The notes beneath the pieces are model-generated. The model had not been told where the DNA came from, did no database searches, and saw only the letters and a list, made by a program, of their open reading frames with translations. Shown here one piece after another: positions 1-10,400 of a stretch of DNA of 64,000 nt. Position numbers and translations under genes: made by a program. The first letter of the stretch is position 1; every line of letters begins with the position of its first letter. This DNA is from Ricordea florida (lineage: Eukaryota; Cnidaria; Anthozoa; Corallimorpharia; Ricordeidae). The stretch lies in the NCBI GenBank assembly GCA_949710005.1, contig OX453281.1, forward strand, positions 18,588,561 through 18,652,560, given 5' to 3'.

Positions 1-244
1 ACACGTATGCTACACCTTAGTCACGCCCTGCGTGAAAATTTAGCTTGTTTCCTGTACGTGAATCCGCTACAAATCTGTAAAAGTACTTTAGCGGCTCACA
101 CTATGTATAAATACAAGCTTGTAACTCTCATTTGTAAAACTCCCTGAAGAAGTCCGCGACAGTCGGACGAAACGCGTAGGAGAATAAATCAGTTTTACAA
201 AACCAGTTCGCAGAGTGCTGCTCACTAGTTTATTTTTCAAAAAA
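1..244 (+). repeat. Left pseudo-LTR of the Penelope-like element
   Basis: Matches 3104-3347 base for base by eye. It contains the hammerhead ribozyme at 131-201 and a TATA-like stretch (tatgtataaatac, around 102-114) that could drive the element. It may extend left of the window. Confidence 0.85.
131..201 (+). ncRNA. Type I hammerhead ribozyme (left copy)
   Basis: The core CTGAAGA is followed by a stem II hairpin (GTCCG/CGGAC), then GAAAC, a minimal stem III (C-GC-G) and the cleavage-site UA. Helix I is closed by TTTGTAAAACT (131-141) pairing with AGTTTTACAAA (191-201), plus an inner CTCC/GGAG. Predicted cleavage is after A178. Hammerheads with a very short stem III are established for PLE pseudo-LTRs. 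Confidence 0.8.
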
Positions 245-274
245 ATCGTCTTAGTCGATACTAGAAGAAGCCAC

Positions 275-1231
275 ATGGCGAACAAAACTGGTAATAGTTG
301 CTCCGGACCAAAGCGCCGCCGATCATCAGCTTCAATGGATCCAGAGCCAAGTTTTCCAGTACCTATTTCTTCCAGTCTAGATCCCACGATTGAAACTGTC
401 CTCAGAAAGGCAGTTCGACAGCGGTTGGATGCCGAGAAGGCCTACACAAACCTCCAAGCCAGAATTAAGCTGCTGGAGACCCACTTAAGCCAAGGCACCA
501 CTCCCTCTGGCCTTAGGATCATAAAAATCCAAGCCAAAGGACCGAACGTGGATACACTTCAAGCCGCATTTGACGACATTGTTCGCAAGGCTGAGTTTAA
601 ATTACTGGAAGCTACTATAGCTAATCTCCACTCTGAAATAAAAGAGCATCAGGAGGCAATCCGCGTCACCACTGCCAATGTCGACGGCACGATTGCGATG
701 TGGAAAGTTGAGCTCCTGAAGCACGAACTCTCAGAGGCAAAAGCCACGAGTCTCGCTGAAGCCGCAGCAACATTCGTCCATAAACTCAATAACGACATGG
801 CGGCCTCGCGTGCCTCCAAGGCTCTTCAAGCGGAGATATTTCGCAAGGCTAAATGCAGAAGTCAAACAGAGATGGAAGAACGTGAAGTGTTCGTGCCTTC
901 GGAGGACTCCATCAGAGATATTATACGCAATGAGCTCCGCCTTCAATCTGCGAGCACGGCAAACCAACCTGAGGGAAACCGGCAGCGTAAAGTCTCTCTT
1001 GTCGACTCCAAATCTGGTGGTAAGCGCAATGGCAAGTCACGCAAAGGGCGGCCTGAGCAACGGCAGCAACAACAACAACGCCAAAGGTCAAGCTCAGCCA
1101 AACGGTCCAAATCTCGAACCGACCGACGACAGCAACAAAAGCAGCGCCAAAGGTCAAATTCGCCTAATGGGCCTAAATCCCGATCGTCGTCAAAAAACGC
1201 CCGGGGAAAAGGTTCCGGCCACGTAAGATAG
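275..1231 (+). CDS. PLE ORF1, coiled-coil and basic RNA-binding-like protein
   Basis: A 318-residue protein from the ATG at 275 (context cacATGG). An in-frame ATG at 215 would add 20 residues but lies in the pseudo-LTR. The middle (about residues 50-200) is rich in charged heptad-like helices, suggesting a coiled coil. The last 90 residues are Arg/Ser/Gln/Lys-rich low complexity, suggesting nucleic-acid binding. It ends 36 bp before ORF2. Upstream ORFs of this kind occur in some PLEs and are thought to help bind element RNA. I recognise no catalytic domain. The homopolymer-like CAG/CAA tract near 1060-1160 creates long shadow ORFs in other frames. Confidence 0.6.
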   Translation: MANKTGNSCSGPKRRRSSASMDPEPSFPVPISSSLDPTIETVLRKAVRQRLDAEKAYTNLQARIKLLETHLSQGTTPSGLRIIKIQAKGPNVDTLQAAFDDIVRKAEFKLLEATIANLHSEIKEHQEAIRVTTANVDGTIAMWKVELLKHELSEAKATSLAEAAATFVHKLNNDMAASRASKALQAEIFRKAKCRSQTEMEEREVFVPSEDSIRDIIRNELRLQSASTANQPEGNRQRKVSLVDSKSGGKRNGKSRKGRPEQRQQQQQRQRSSSAKRSKSRTDRRQQQKQRQRSNSPNGPKSRSSSKNARGKGSGHVR

Positions 1232-1266
1232 ATAGGCGCTTTGCATACGAAAAATGGCTCTTTAAG

Positions 1267-3018
1267 ATGGCTAGACGACCCCTGTACGACCTGCTTCCAC
1301 GGAATACGGAAATCCATAACTTCACCTCTGTTAACCTTACTGAGCGGCAGTCAAGGGTTCTGGGCATGGGTCTTAAGTTCAGACCCTCGCTTCGACCTCC
1401 AAGTGAAGCTCAGTTCGACTCACAAATTCAGGACTTCTGTCGAAGAGTTCGCCTTCAAGATAGGTTCGCCAACAGTCCACATGACACAGATTTCAACCCA
1501 AGACTTTACGTCCCCACAGGCTGGAATCCTCCGCGAGAAAACCCTGATCTTGAAGACAAACTCTACGCTTTACGCAAAGAACTGCAAAAGAACTTTGTGG
1601 TTAGCAAACCGCACTGGAGGAACAATCTCACAAAGCAAGAGCGAGAAGACCTTCTCAAATTGAAATCTAATGCGAACATTAGAGTACTGCCTACGGATAA
1701 AAATCTGGGGCCCGCTGTTTTGCCTACGAACTGGGTTCAAGGTGAGACACTGAAACTGTTGAATGACGAGTTGTCATATCGACAAGTCACGCAACAGGAC
1801 TGGTATGCTAATCGTCTTAAAGTTATTTGCACGCGAGATCGGCTTATGTCTATTTACAGTAGATTCATTTCCTCTGACGCAGCTCGTTTTTTGCGTAGTT
1901 TCGATCATTTTGTTAATCCTGCTAAGTTCTATGTCATTCCTAAGATCCATAAAGACCCTATGGTGGGAAGACCCATCGCCGCTTCTCATTCATATATCAC
2001 TAGGCCTATCAGCATTTTTGTTGACGAGCTTACTAAGCCAAAAATACATATGCCTACGGTTCTTAGGGATTCTGGTGAGCTTATTTACTTACTGGAGAAC
2101 ACGGTGTTACCCGACAGCAATTGTTTTCTTGTCACGGCGGATGTTGTATCCTTGTATCCAAACGTGGATACCAAGAAAGCATTAATAGCGCTCGACTTGC
2201 TTCTTCGGGAAGCAAGGGTTGCCGAGACTCCACTATTAATTCAGCTCGCCAGAATTGTTCTGGATAACAACTATTTATCGTCAGAATTTAGTCCGGCTAT
2301 TTTCCATCAAGTGTTTGGTATCGCTATGGGCACTCCCTTTGCCGTCACAGTAGCAAATGCCTTTATGTATTATCACGAGATAGATATTGTGGAGTACTAC
2401 TCCCAATATTTGACAGTCTACAAACGATTTATTGATGATATTTTTGCTATCTGGTGCGGACCCAAAGGTATTCTTCTGGAATTCTTAGGTGCCCTTAACA
2501 ACAAGACTGATCGAATTAAGCTTACTTATAGTATAAGCGAGAGTAGCATTTCCTTTCTCGATCTATTTCTCTATAGAGATGCAAATTCGGGCAAACTGCA
2601 ATTTTCCACCTTTCAAAAGCCCCTTAACAAATACCTGTATATACCATTCGAGTCGTTTCACCCTTCTAGCAATAAGAAAGCCTTTATCAAAGGGGAATTA
2701 ATGAGATATGCTAGGAACAGTTCCTCCTTCGAGTCTTTTTCCAAGACTAGGGATAAGTTCTGGAAGCGGCTACGCGTTAGAGGGTATCCTTTCAGGTTTT
2801 TGCTTCCGCTGTTTAGTGTTATAAAATACACTGACAGAAAGAAGTGGCTCTATCAGAATCCTAAGAAAAGGTCTGTTTTAGGTAGGACTATCATATTTAA
2901 GACCACCTTTAATTGTAGTCACGCTCGTATCAAGAATATTATCAGTCGGATAATGCCAGATCTCAATTGTACTGTTTGTTACAAGAAAACCGTAACATTA
3001 GCTAACCTCTGTAAGTAA
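1267..3018 (+). CDS. PLE ORF2, Penelope-type reverse transcriptase without GIY-YIG
   Basis: A 583-residue RT. Visible blocks are YVIPKIHKDP upstream of the palm, motif A with D292 (TADVVSLYPNV), motif B around GIAMGTPFAV (351-360) and motif C FIDDIF with D390/D391. These match Penelope-like RTs, which are related to telomerase, rather than LTR or LINE enzymes. Canonical animal PLEs continue into a GIY-YIG endonuclease, but here the frame stops just after a CxxC-like segment (NCTVCYKK). The start ATG at 1267 has a good context (aagATGG). The catalytic residues are intact, so the enzyme may be active, priming either from existing DNA ends or with endonuclease supplied by another element. Confidence 0.8.
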   Translation: MARRPLYDLLPRNTEIHNFTSVNLTERQSRVLGMGLKFRPSLRPPSEAQFDSQIQDFCRRVRLQDRFANSPHDTDFNPRLYVPTGWNPPRENPDLEDKLYALRKELQKNFVVSKPHWRNNLTKQEREDLLKLKSNANIRVLPTDKNLGPAVLPTNWVQGETLKLLNDELSYRQVTQQDWYANRLKVICTRDRLMSIYSRFISSDAARFLRSFDHFVNPAKFYVIPKIHKDPMVGRPIAASHSYITRPISIFVDELTKPKIHMPTVLRDSGELIYLLENTVLPDSNCFLVTADVVSLYPNVDTKKALIALDLLLREARVAETPLLIQLARIVLDNNYLSSEFSPAIFHQVFGIAMGTPFAVTVANAFMYYHEIDIVEYYSQYLTVYKRFIDDIFAIWCGPKGILLEFLGALNNKTDRIKLTYSISESSISFLDLFLYRDANSGKLQFSTFQKPLNKYLYIPFESFHPSSNKKAFIKGELMRYARNSSSFESFSKTRDKFWKRLRVRGYPFRFLLPLFSVIKYTDRKKWLYQNPKKRSVLGRTIIFKTTFNCSHARIKNIISRIMPDLNCTVCYKKTVTLANLCK

Positions 3019-3020
3019 GT

Positions 3021-3066
3021 TTTTTGGGGACCACAGATTTAGTACTAAATCTGTGGTCCCCAAAAA
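3021..3066. terminator. 46-bp perfect palindrome after the PLE RT
   Basis: Arms 3021-3043 and 3044-3066 are exact reverse complements centred on AGTACT, lying just after the ORF2 stop. It would form a 23-bp RNA hairpin and is followed by AATAAA (3064-3069), so a 3' processing role is possible. It could also be a tiny foldback insertion. Confidence 0.7.
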
Positions 3067-3103
3067 TAAATATGTCACGCATACGTCATGACAGAAATAT
3101 GTC

Positions 3104-3347
3104 ACACGTATGCTACACCTTAGTCACGCCCTGCGTGAAAATTTAGCTTGTTTCCTGTACGTGAATCCGCTACAAATCTGTAAAAGTACTTTAGCGGCTC
3201 ACACTATGTATAAATACAAGCTTGTAACTCTCATTTGTAAAACTCCCTGAAGAAGTCCGCGACAGTCGGACGAAACGCGTAGGAGAATAAATCAGTTTTA
3301 CAAAACCAGTTCGCAGAGTGCTGCTCACTAGTTTATTTTTCAAAAAA
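3104..3347 (+). repeat. Right pseudo-LTR of the Penelope-like element
   Basis: Direct copy of 1-244 at a constant offset of 3103 bp. It contains the second hammerhead (3234-3304). Confidence 0.85.
3234..3304 (+). ncRNA. Type I hammerhead ribozyme (right copy)
   Basis: Same core, stems and predicted cleavage site as the copy at 131-201. Two ribozymes flanking the unit would cut a tandem transcript into unit-length RNAs. Confidence 0.8.
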
Positions 3348-3482
3348 TTCAAAAAAATTTATTTTTCAAAAAAATCGTGGGAGTGAAAGGGTTAAGGGAT
3401 ATGTTTCGAATATTTCCGACGACCACCTCCATCAGTTCTTTATGGGATTCTCGTGAATATTATATGTTACTGATTTTCGCAG

Positions 3483-4875
3483 GAATCTGACTGGTAACAA
3501 TATTAAAGTGTGGAACACTATTGGGTGTTCAGGATACCTCCAATCTTTGAGAATTATCGATGTAAAAGGAAATGTTGGATGGTCACCAGAAAAGTCGCTG
3601 CTAGAGCTACGAAAATTAGAGAAAGTTAATCATGTCACTTGGTCATCCGAATGCAAAGATTGCTTGTTTTCGAAGGTTTATGGCGAAACCAATGTTGACG
3701 AAGGAAGCAAATTTCTTAGAAACATCACCGAACCTGGCTCCTGCGTCAACTATCATTTCAGGGGAAGTGAATTTCTTATGCTTCTGGCACGAAATAAATT
3801 CGCGGTGAATGACTGCTGGGATCTAAAGAAGTGCTTTAATTCAGAGACTAACTACACGGTTTCGCATTCTTGTTGGCTTATCACTCAACGTGTTTTCACT
3901 GTCCATGTGCTCCTGAGTGTGGCTGGGGGCATCTTCAACTTCATTGTATTCGCAAACATCTTGTCCACTAAGTCGCTTCGGAAGAACGTTTCCCTGTCCT
4001 TGATCAGTAATCTTGCCCTTGGCGATACAATGAGTTCTTTATACTCGGTAACAATCAGTTCCATAATAATGCATTATAAGTACGAAGAGTGGCATTCCTT
4101 AGCGCCCACAGTATGTCCAGTGGTTGGATTCCTTTGGATCCTTGGTCAGTGTACTTCGTCAATAACATCGTTGCTTTTGACCATCGAACGGCATCTCTGC
4201 ATCACGTTTAGCATGAATCCCGACATACGGATGACACCTCGCATCGCATTCTTTGCAGTTACTTTCAATTGGTTTTTTGCAGTAAGCATGGTGGCATACG
4301 CGGCTTACGCCGACATTTTTAAGTACAGCTTTTTGTGCCTGCCCATATCATTTATCTATCCCTCAGCTTTTCGTTATATCCTTGGATTAGGGATAACTGG
4401 GATAATCTTGTATATTGCTACTATTCCGTTATATGTCCATATTTACATTGTTGTTAAAAGGTCGAGTCAGCAGATGGGAATACAGAGAGAATCAACCTTA
4501 GCTAAGAAGATTGCACTTTTGGTTATTACAAACTTGGTACTTTTCTTCGTTCCAATAGTTGCTTTAGGGACTTGGTCTGTATTTAAAGATTCACAGAAGA
4601 CTGCCAGCATGTCAATCTATCTTCGCCATGCTTTAGAGGAGTGGATGCCATTGTATTGCTTGTCGATAAATTCCTGTTTAAATCCTGTTGTTCATGCGTT
4701 TAGAAACGACAAGTTCAAGCAGGTATTGAAACGTAGATTTCAAACAACGTCAGCGAAAGTCAATAGCCTGACCAGCTTTAGAAGTCGCTCAACCAACAAA
4801 TCTGTTAGAGTAGCACCGTCAACTACCGCCAGTAGTTTGAGGGAACGCCCAACATATACGACCTCCACAGCTTAG
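3483..4875 (+). CDS. LGR-type leucine-rich-repeat GPCR, last exon
   Basis: This is the 3' exon of a rhodopsin-family receptor with a leucine-rich-repeat ectodomain. A splice acceptor (ttttcgcag) ends at 3482. The frame opens in phase 1 and reads NLTGNNIKVWN, the end of an LRR, so the earlier exons lie left of the PLE. A Cys-rich hinge follows (several CxxC-like cysteines), then seven hydrophobic segments. The DRY position reads ERH and TM7 reads INSCLNPVVHA. The tail is Ser/Thr-rich. This layout fits the LGR family (glycoprotein-hormone or relaxin receptor-like), which signals at the plasma membrane; the ligand is unknown. The open frame without ATG upstream supports the splice call. Confidence 0.8.
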
Positions 4876-5914
4876 TACACATTTTCAAAATGCCTGTACG
4901 CAACGTGACATGACTTCAATTCGTCGTACTGTCATTTTAAGTACATATTATGAAATCTTACAGCGGGCCGATGAAATTTCCTTATTGTACAGGATTATTG
5001 CAAACTATAAGCTTTGCAATAATATGAAGAAATAATAAAGCTATCGGATTAGGCTTTGGTCTTACGTGTACCAAAGCAAACAGGTTATTCTTGTCCAGTC
5101 GTCTAGGTTATAACAGTATGAATGTAACTGCATCCATGGCGACAATTTTATTTGTAGTAAAAAGTTCTCTTGTTTTTGTTTTTAATTGGTACCTCTTGAG
5201 GGCAAAAATTCTTTTGAGTCACGCCCCTCAAACAAGATATTAGTAAATTTCCGACGAGTATCCCTATCAGTTCTATATGGGACTCTCCTCCTTGGGACTC
5301 TACCTACGTGAATATTCACTGTGAAGAATGACAATATTCACAGTTTTTTTTTCGCTGTTTTGTTGCAAATTTTGAATTTGCCGGCTTCGCTCCAAAACAA
5401 AAATACACGGGTTGGACCGTTTCCATGGAAATGGTCCGTACTGCAAAATCCTGACCGAGAAAAAACCAATCAGAGCACAGGCTTTGCCATATAATAATAT
5501 ATGTTATTTAATTCTCAACCTCAGATATTGCATTTCTAGCCTTCCGATTGGCTCAGTCGGCCTTGGTTGTCAGCTTATAAAAATCGCTTTGGCCTCATAC
5601 AGGAAACGATAACGCCAAGTGATGCCAAGCTAAATATTTTGGCGAAAATGGAGGCAGAAAAGTAGCTTATATGAGCTTTCTATAGAGAAAATGCAATTGG
5701 AAAATGCCGTACCGGCAACGACCAAGAAAGCTTACAGTCCCGATTGAAGGTTATTTTGGGATACGTATCTAAAGTTTTCTTACAAATAAAGAAAGGAATT
5801 CTAACTCTTTCGTTCGTTGAAATGTTCGAAGCTTTGATAAATATTACACGACAAACAACAAAAACATTTACCTCTAGAATTTTCAAAATAGCTTGAAGTC
5901 CGCGTAGGAGTAAG
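4876..5914. other. Non-coding, 3' UTR and intergenic
   Basis: AATAAA-like polyadenylation signals around 5030-5038 probably belong to the receptor exon upstream. Short AT-rich inverted segments are seen near 5335-5560. I see no gene. Confidence 0.5.
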
Positions 5915-6375
5915 AAATTAAATTCGAGCCTCATGCAAGAATTTTTGCACATCGCTAAAAAAATATAAGGAAAAGCGACGGATGTTTCAGCAAGAATACT
6001 TGAACGGGACACTATTACTTCCACACATCCAGGTCATAAAGACAACGATAGTAGTAACACCAAAACACTTGAACGTTGAACACACTTTTAAAATTCCTCA
6101 CAGCGGATTTAGCTCCTTCACTTAGTCGGCGTTCCATCAGTTCTAAATGACTGTAATTATTGTGCTGCAGTGTATCTTGCCGGAAATCTTTTCATTCAGG
6201 GAATTTTGCAAACGGCGCGCATGTCATGTGATGTTGTGCGGCCTTGTTGCCGTTTTTGTAACATCTACTTCGGGTCGTTTTGTAAAATTAAAACAGCATT
6301 GAATTAAATTAAGTTCAATCCTCAATGGCCAAAACATCTAGAATTCAATCAAATTTAATAAAACAATGATTCCAT
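5915..6375 (+). repeat. Dispersed repeat, copy 1
   Basis: Recognisably similar to 54635-55235 in the same orientation. Shared blocks include CCTCATGC, GGCGCGCATGTCATGTGAT and TTGTAAAATTAAAACAG. The copies are diverged and have no clear coding capacity. The class is unknown; it may be the inner part of a non-autonomous element. Confidence 0.65.
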
Positions 6376-7189
6376 TCAGACCTCGTTATAGCTTTTTAAC
6401 ATCTCATATACAACGCGCGTGCGCGGAGTAATTGTTAAATATTTATCTTCTGTTATCCAAATTTTCATTATCGCAAGGAAGTAAACGGGATTCACGGGTG
6501 ATTTCCAGTAACTGCTCACAGGATTTCACGAACAATGGGGACACAAGGACGGTTACCTATGTTCAAATTACAAGAGAGATATTCCAGATTGGAACTTTCC
6601 ATTTTACATCGATCATCGATAGAAACATAAAAGATACTTTTAGGAGAATTGTCAGGCCATTAAGTTTAGAAGCAAGATATTCGAGATTATATTTTTAATA
6701 TCATGGGTCACAAATTACTCCTTAACTTTGGCGAGAAATTTCAGCGTTAATCAATGTAATTTCATATGTGAAATTGCAATGTTGTTATGGCAACTTCTCC
6801 TGCGGTGGCAAAATGGCGCATAGGTTTGAAAATTAAGAAGTAATTTGTCACCCATGATATTAATAGGTAATCAAATGGTATACTCGTAAAATTAGGGAAT
6901 AGTTTCACTTGCCTTTTGTCCAAAATCTAATAATTTACCGAGTATTAAGGAGAGGGAAATTATTAGAATTTGGAAAAAAATCGTGTGATATTATACCCTA
7001 ATTTAACTCGTTACCATTTCATTACACATAATTATTCACGGACCAATTACATCCTACTGTGGTGAGACAAATGCCCTATCAGAATTAAATCAGAATTCAA
7101 CGTAAACGAAAAATTCACTTAATACAATGCCATGTTCCCCCGCAGGACAGGTGCAAGCTGTTGACTATTCCGATTCGCTTTAAGTGTTC
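6376..7189. other. Intergenic, AT-rich, no gene seen
   Basis: Short ORFs only, with no domain or codon pattern. I see nothing else of note. Confidence 0.5.
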
Positions 7190-7265
7190 GAGGCAGCTTG
7201 TCCAAGCGGTTAAACTACTGGACTTGCAACCTGGAGAACCCGAGTTCAGCTCCTTCCATGGCTGC
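7190..7265 (+). repeat. tRNA-like sequence, probably SINE-derived
   Basis: A Leu/Ser-type A-box (TGTCCAAGCGGTTAAACTA) is followed by a weak B-box (gagttcagctc). Stems are imperfect and the acceptor ends do not pair well, so a functional tRNA is unlikely. Confidence 0.4.
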
Positions 7266-7493
7266 GTTTGTAAATTATACAACTGGTTCGCTACCTGCCA
7301 GTTTCCATTCGTAACCTTGTTATGTTTTACTGGATGTTGTCTTTGCTGCATTCATTTGCTCGACCTCTTTAGCCTTTGCACTATAACTAATGCCTAGAAA
7401 AATTAACGAATATTAATGTTCATCAAACCAGAAGGTTGTAAGACAGTGTTCAGAAGATAGTATTCCTGGATACTCACTCGACACGCAGGCCCG

Positions 7494-10400
7494 TTAGGCT
7501 GCGTTGATAAGCGGTTTAGCTTCACTTCTGTCCCAAAACACCTCCAAATCTGTGGATTTTCTATTTGAGATAAATCGCCTCATCACTTTTATCAGAAGTA
7601 AGAACAAGCGTACTAGTTGGGAGGCCAATGAAACAGCCACGAATATTATGAATAAGAAGGGCCCAAGCCCGAGTAGAATTGCTTCTGTTAGAAGAAACGC
7701 CCGGGTGTAGTCTTTTTCAAGGCCAGTGGCTTCTATTCCTGTCGAGTAATATGACGCAATTCCAACATTAAGTGTTGCTATGACAACAAGCGTTGACAAA
7801 GAAATGGTCTCAATGACGTTCTCGGAGACTTCTTTGAATGGCCTCCGCCACACGTGATGTAAGAGAATAATAACGCAGAGAATGGTGAGAACTACAGAGC
7901 GTAAAAACGCATGCGCAACAAAATTGCCGACCAAAATCAGGATAAAGCGACGGCCAATGAGGACTGATTCCCAGTGAATCATTCCCAACGACTGGTCGTT
8001 CTCTGATCGACGGAAAGGAGCAGCCAGTACTTCAAAAACTGATGATTCCGCCACGTTAGTCGACGAGTTACCGGCATTCAGGCGTGGTTTGTCGATTGGT
8101 TTCTCGTGGGGAAGTTTCCTGAAAATATTCATTGCTCTGGTGACCATAGTAAACAATACATACACGGATGGAAAGGTGCAGGCAAGAAGAAAGCTGACAG
8201 GAGTAAGCTGTCCACGATACAACCTCGAAGAGCCAAGAAACAGAGTTAAAATGAAGGGCAGCAAGTAAACCACAATTCCTGCCACTGACGCGTGTTGCCA
8301 CCACGTGTAGCATTCGATATTCGCGTTATAGAACCAGCGTGGCACATGATTTATTTGTTTACAGTGTAACAGTCTCATTGCCGTTCCAGTCGCTGCCGAG
8401 TATCCCAGCAACATGATCTCGAGTATCGCTCCAAGGTACGGTCCGCTTGACGGGAAAGTGAGCTTGCGCTTGCGCAGCTTATTGAGACCACTGTGCAGTA
8501 GGTAGAGAAGCAGGATACAGGTTAAAATGGCGAGGACGCCAAGCAGTTGAAAAAGAGCCTTCAGTTGAGCTGTAATGCCAGGAAAAGGGCAGATTTTTGA
8601 TCCATTTTTAGAAGTTATTCTGAAATCCATTAAACTAACCACCGGTAACACAATATTGTCCATCAGCACGTCGTCCACTCCGTAAGATGAAACGGTTAAA
8701 ACACCTGTGATCTGGTAAAAGTAGAACACTATTTTCAAAAACCCAGAGGATTCCTTGACGTCCCTGGCAACGCCATCGTGGTGAAATGAGCCTTTGCGAC
8801 AGCTCTTCGTTTTCTTTCTGGGTAAAAACCATATCAAATTCGTCCACAACAATTTAAAAACTGGCGGCTTTTTTACTAAGAACAACGCCATTAGCGCGGC
8901 GCAAAGTATTGCAATGATCACGAGCCACCAATCCTTGCACTCTTCTACATGAACGCAATGTGGTGTGAATATAGATTCGCTGAAATTATCCTCACATCTT
9001 CCACACAGAATTCCAGTGCGATTTCCTTGACAGCCAGACCGTGTATACTTTTCGCTGTCGTAAAGACAGCTGCCCCTGGATCGCGGGCAACAGTACCCAC
9101 GAGGACAAATTGTAAAGTGCACTCTTTCCCCAATCGGATAACCCCAGAAGTTTGGTTTTGCAGACAAATTAAACACGCAAATAGCGCCGTTCGGACAGGG
9201 AGTGAGACATTCAGTGGAGAATGTCATTTTTAAGCCTTTTGCGGTACCTCGCCTGATAGTGTACGATCCAACTGGGCAAGTCTGACTAGTGAGCGAAAAT
9301 GTTGTAACTTCAAAATTATGCATACCGGTTTCATCGACTTCTGTGTGAGTGAAATTATGGAGATGGAGAAGACTGTTATAGGACGATTGAACGCTGACCG
9401 ATTTATCCATGTCCACTGTGTTTGCGCCTTTGACGATAATCAGCGGTAGACCAAAGTAGTCCACGGGATCAGAAATAAACGAACTGTTTTTGATGGTAAT
9501 ATTTCCTCGATTGGTCACAGTCATAAGCCCATTGTACGGTTCTTCTCTTGCTACAAAGATTTCGGATTTCTTTGTCTGGTAAAAAGTGCTATGACAAATT
9601 CGCAAATCGCTGTCGAGAAGTTCAGCGCGAAGATGCGACCCATCTGTGTTACCAAAGTTATTTATGAATTTACACTTATTAATTCTTATGACTTTAGCAT
9701 TACGTAGCGTAACAGCGCTTTCCGTGACACCGGAGTTGTCACGAAATTCGGAATTTTCTAACACTAACTCAGTATGAGGCTCTATATTTGGGGCTTGACT
9801 GGGAACCGCCAAAATAAGAACCACGCCCATGTCGCAAAAGTTTCTCACGAAATTGGTTTCCCGCATTCGTATGACATGTGCACTATCGTACAAGCTGACC
9901 GTAAATAAAGAGCCTCTTTTTCCGCAGCTGTTGTTGAAAAAGGTCACAGTTTGGAGAGTGTAATTCAACAGCTTACTTCGGAAACCTTTGTAAATAAAAA
10001 AGCGAAAGTCAGTATTGTCGCTGACAGAGGAATTCTCCAGCCGCATTTGCGCAGTAGTGGAATTCGGATTTCCCAAGTAAATCCCTCCACCAGCATTTCG
10101 CTGGAACTTACAAGACTTCAAAAACAAGATGTCTTGAGAGAGAACAATGTCGTACACGCCGTTTCCAGAGTTCTCAGTGAACGTGGAATTTTGAATGGTA
10201 ATTCGTGATTGAAGTGAGGGCAGAGGGCTTAAGACTGATAACTGGAGCGTCCCAGACCACGCCTCTCCAAAATTGTTGATAAAACTGCACCGCAGCAATA
10301 TTGCTTCTTCGTGCAGATGATAAATATACGCGTGTATTGCACCCGACCCACTCAGATTTAGTGCTTTGTTTCCGCTGAAAACATTATTTTTCAATGCAAA

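Larger units (their letters stand above)
1..3378 (+). mobile_element. Penelope-like retroelement with hammerhead pseudo-LTRs
   Basis: Two ORFs lie between direct repeats 1-244 and 3104-3347, the pseudo-LTR arrangement of Penelope-like elements (PLEs). Each repeat contains a type I hammerhead ribozyme. ORF1 (275-1231) is coiled-coil and basic; ORF2 (1267-3018) is a PLE-type reverse transcriptase. No GIY-YIG endonuclease follows the RT; instead there is a 46-bp perfect palindrome (3021-3066). The right end repeats a short AT-rich motif (229-249 reappears at 3358-3378). The left end runs off the window, so target duplications cannot be checked. Both ORFs are open and the two repeats look identical by eye, so the copy is probably recent. 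Confidence 0.8.

Noticed and set aside
943..1317. Minus-strand Cys-rich ORFs over the PLE ORF1 tail
   Set aside because: They are shadows of the CAG/CAA and Arg/Ser-rich codons of ORF1.
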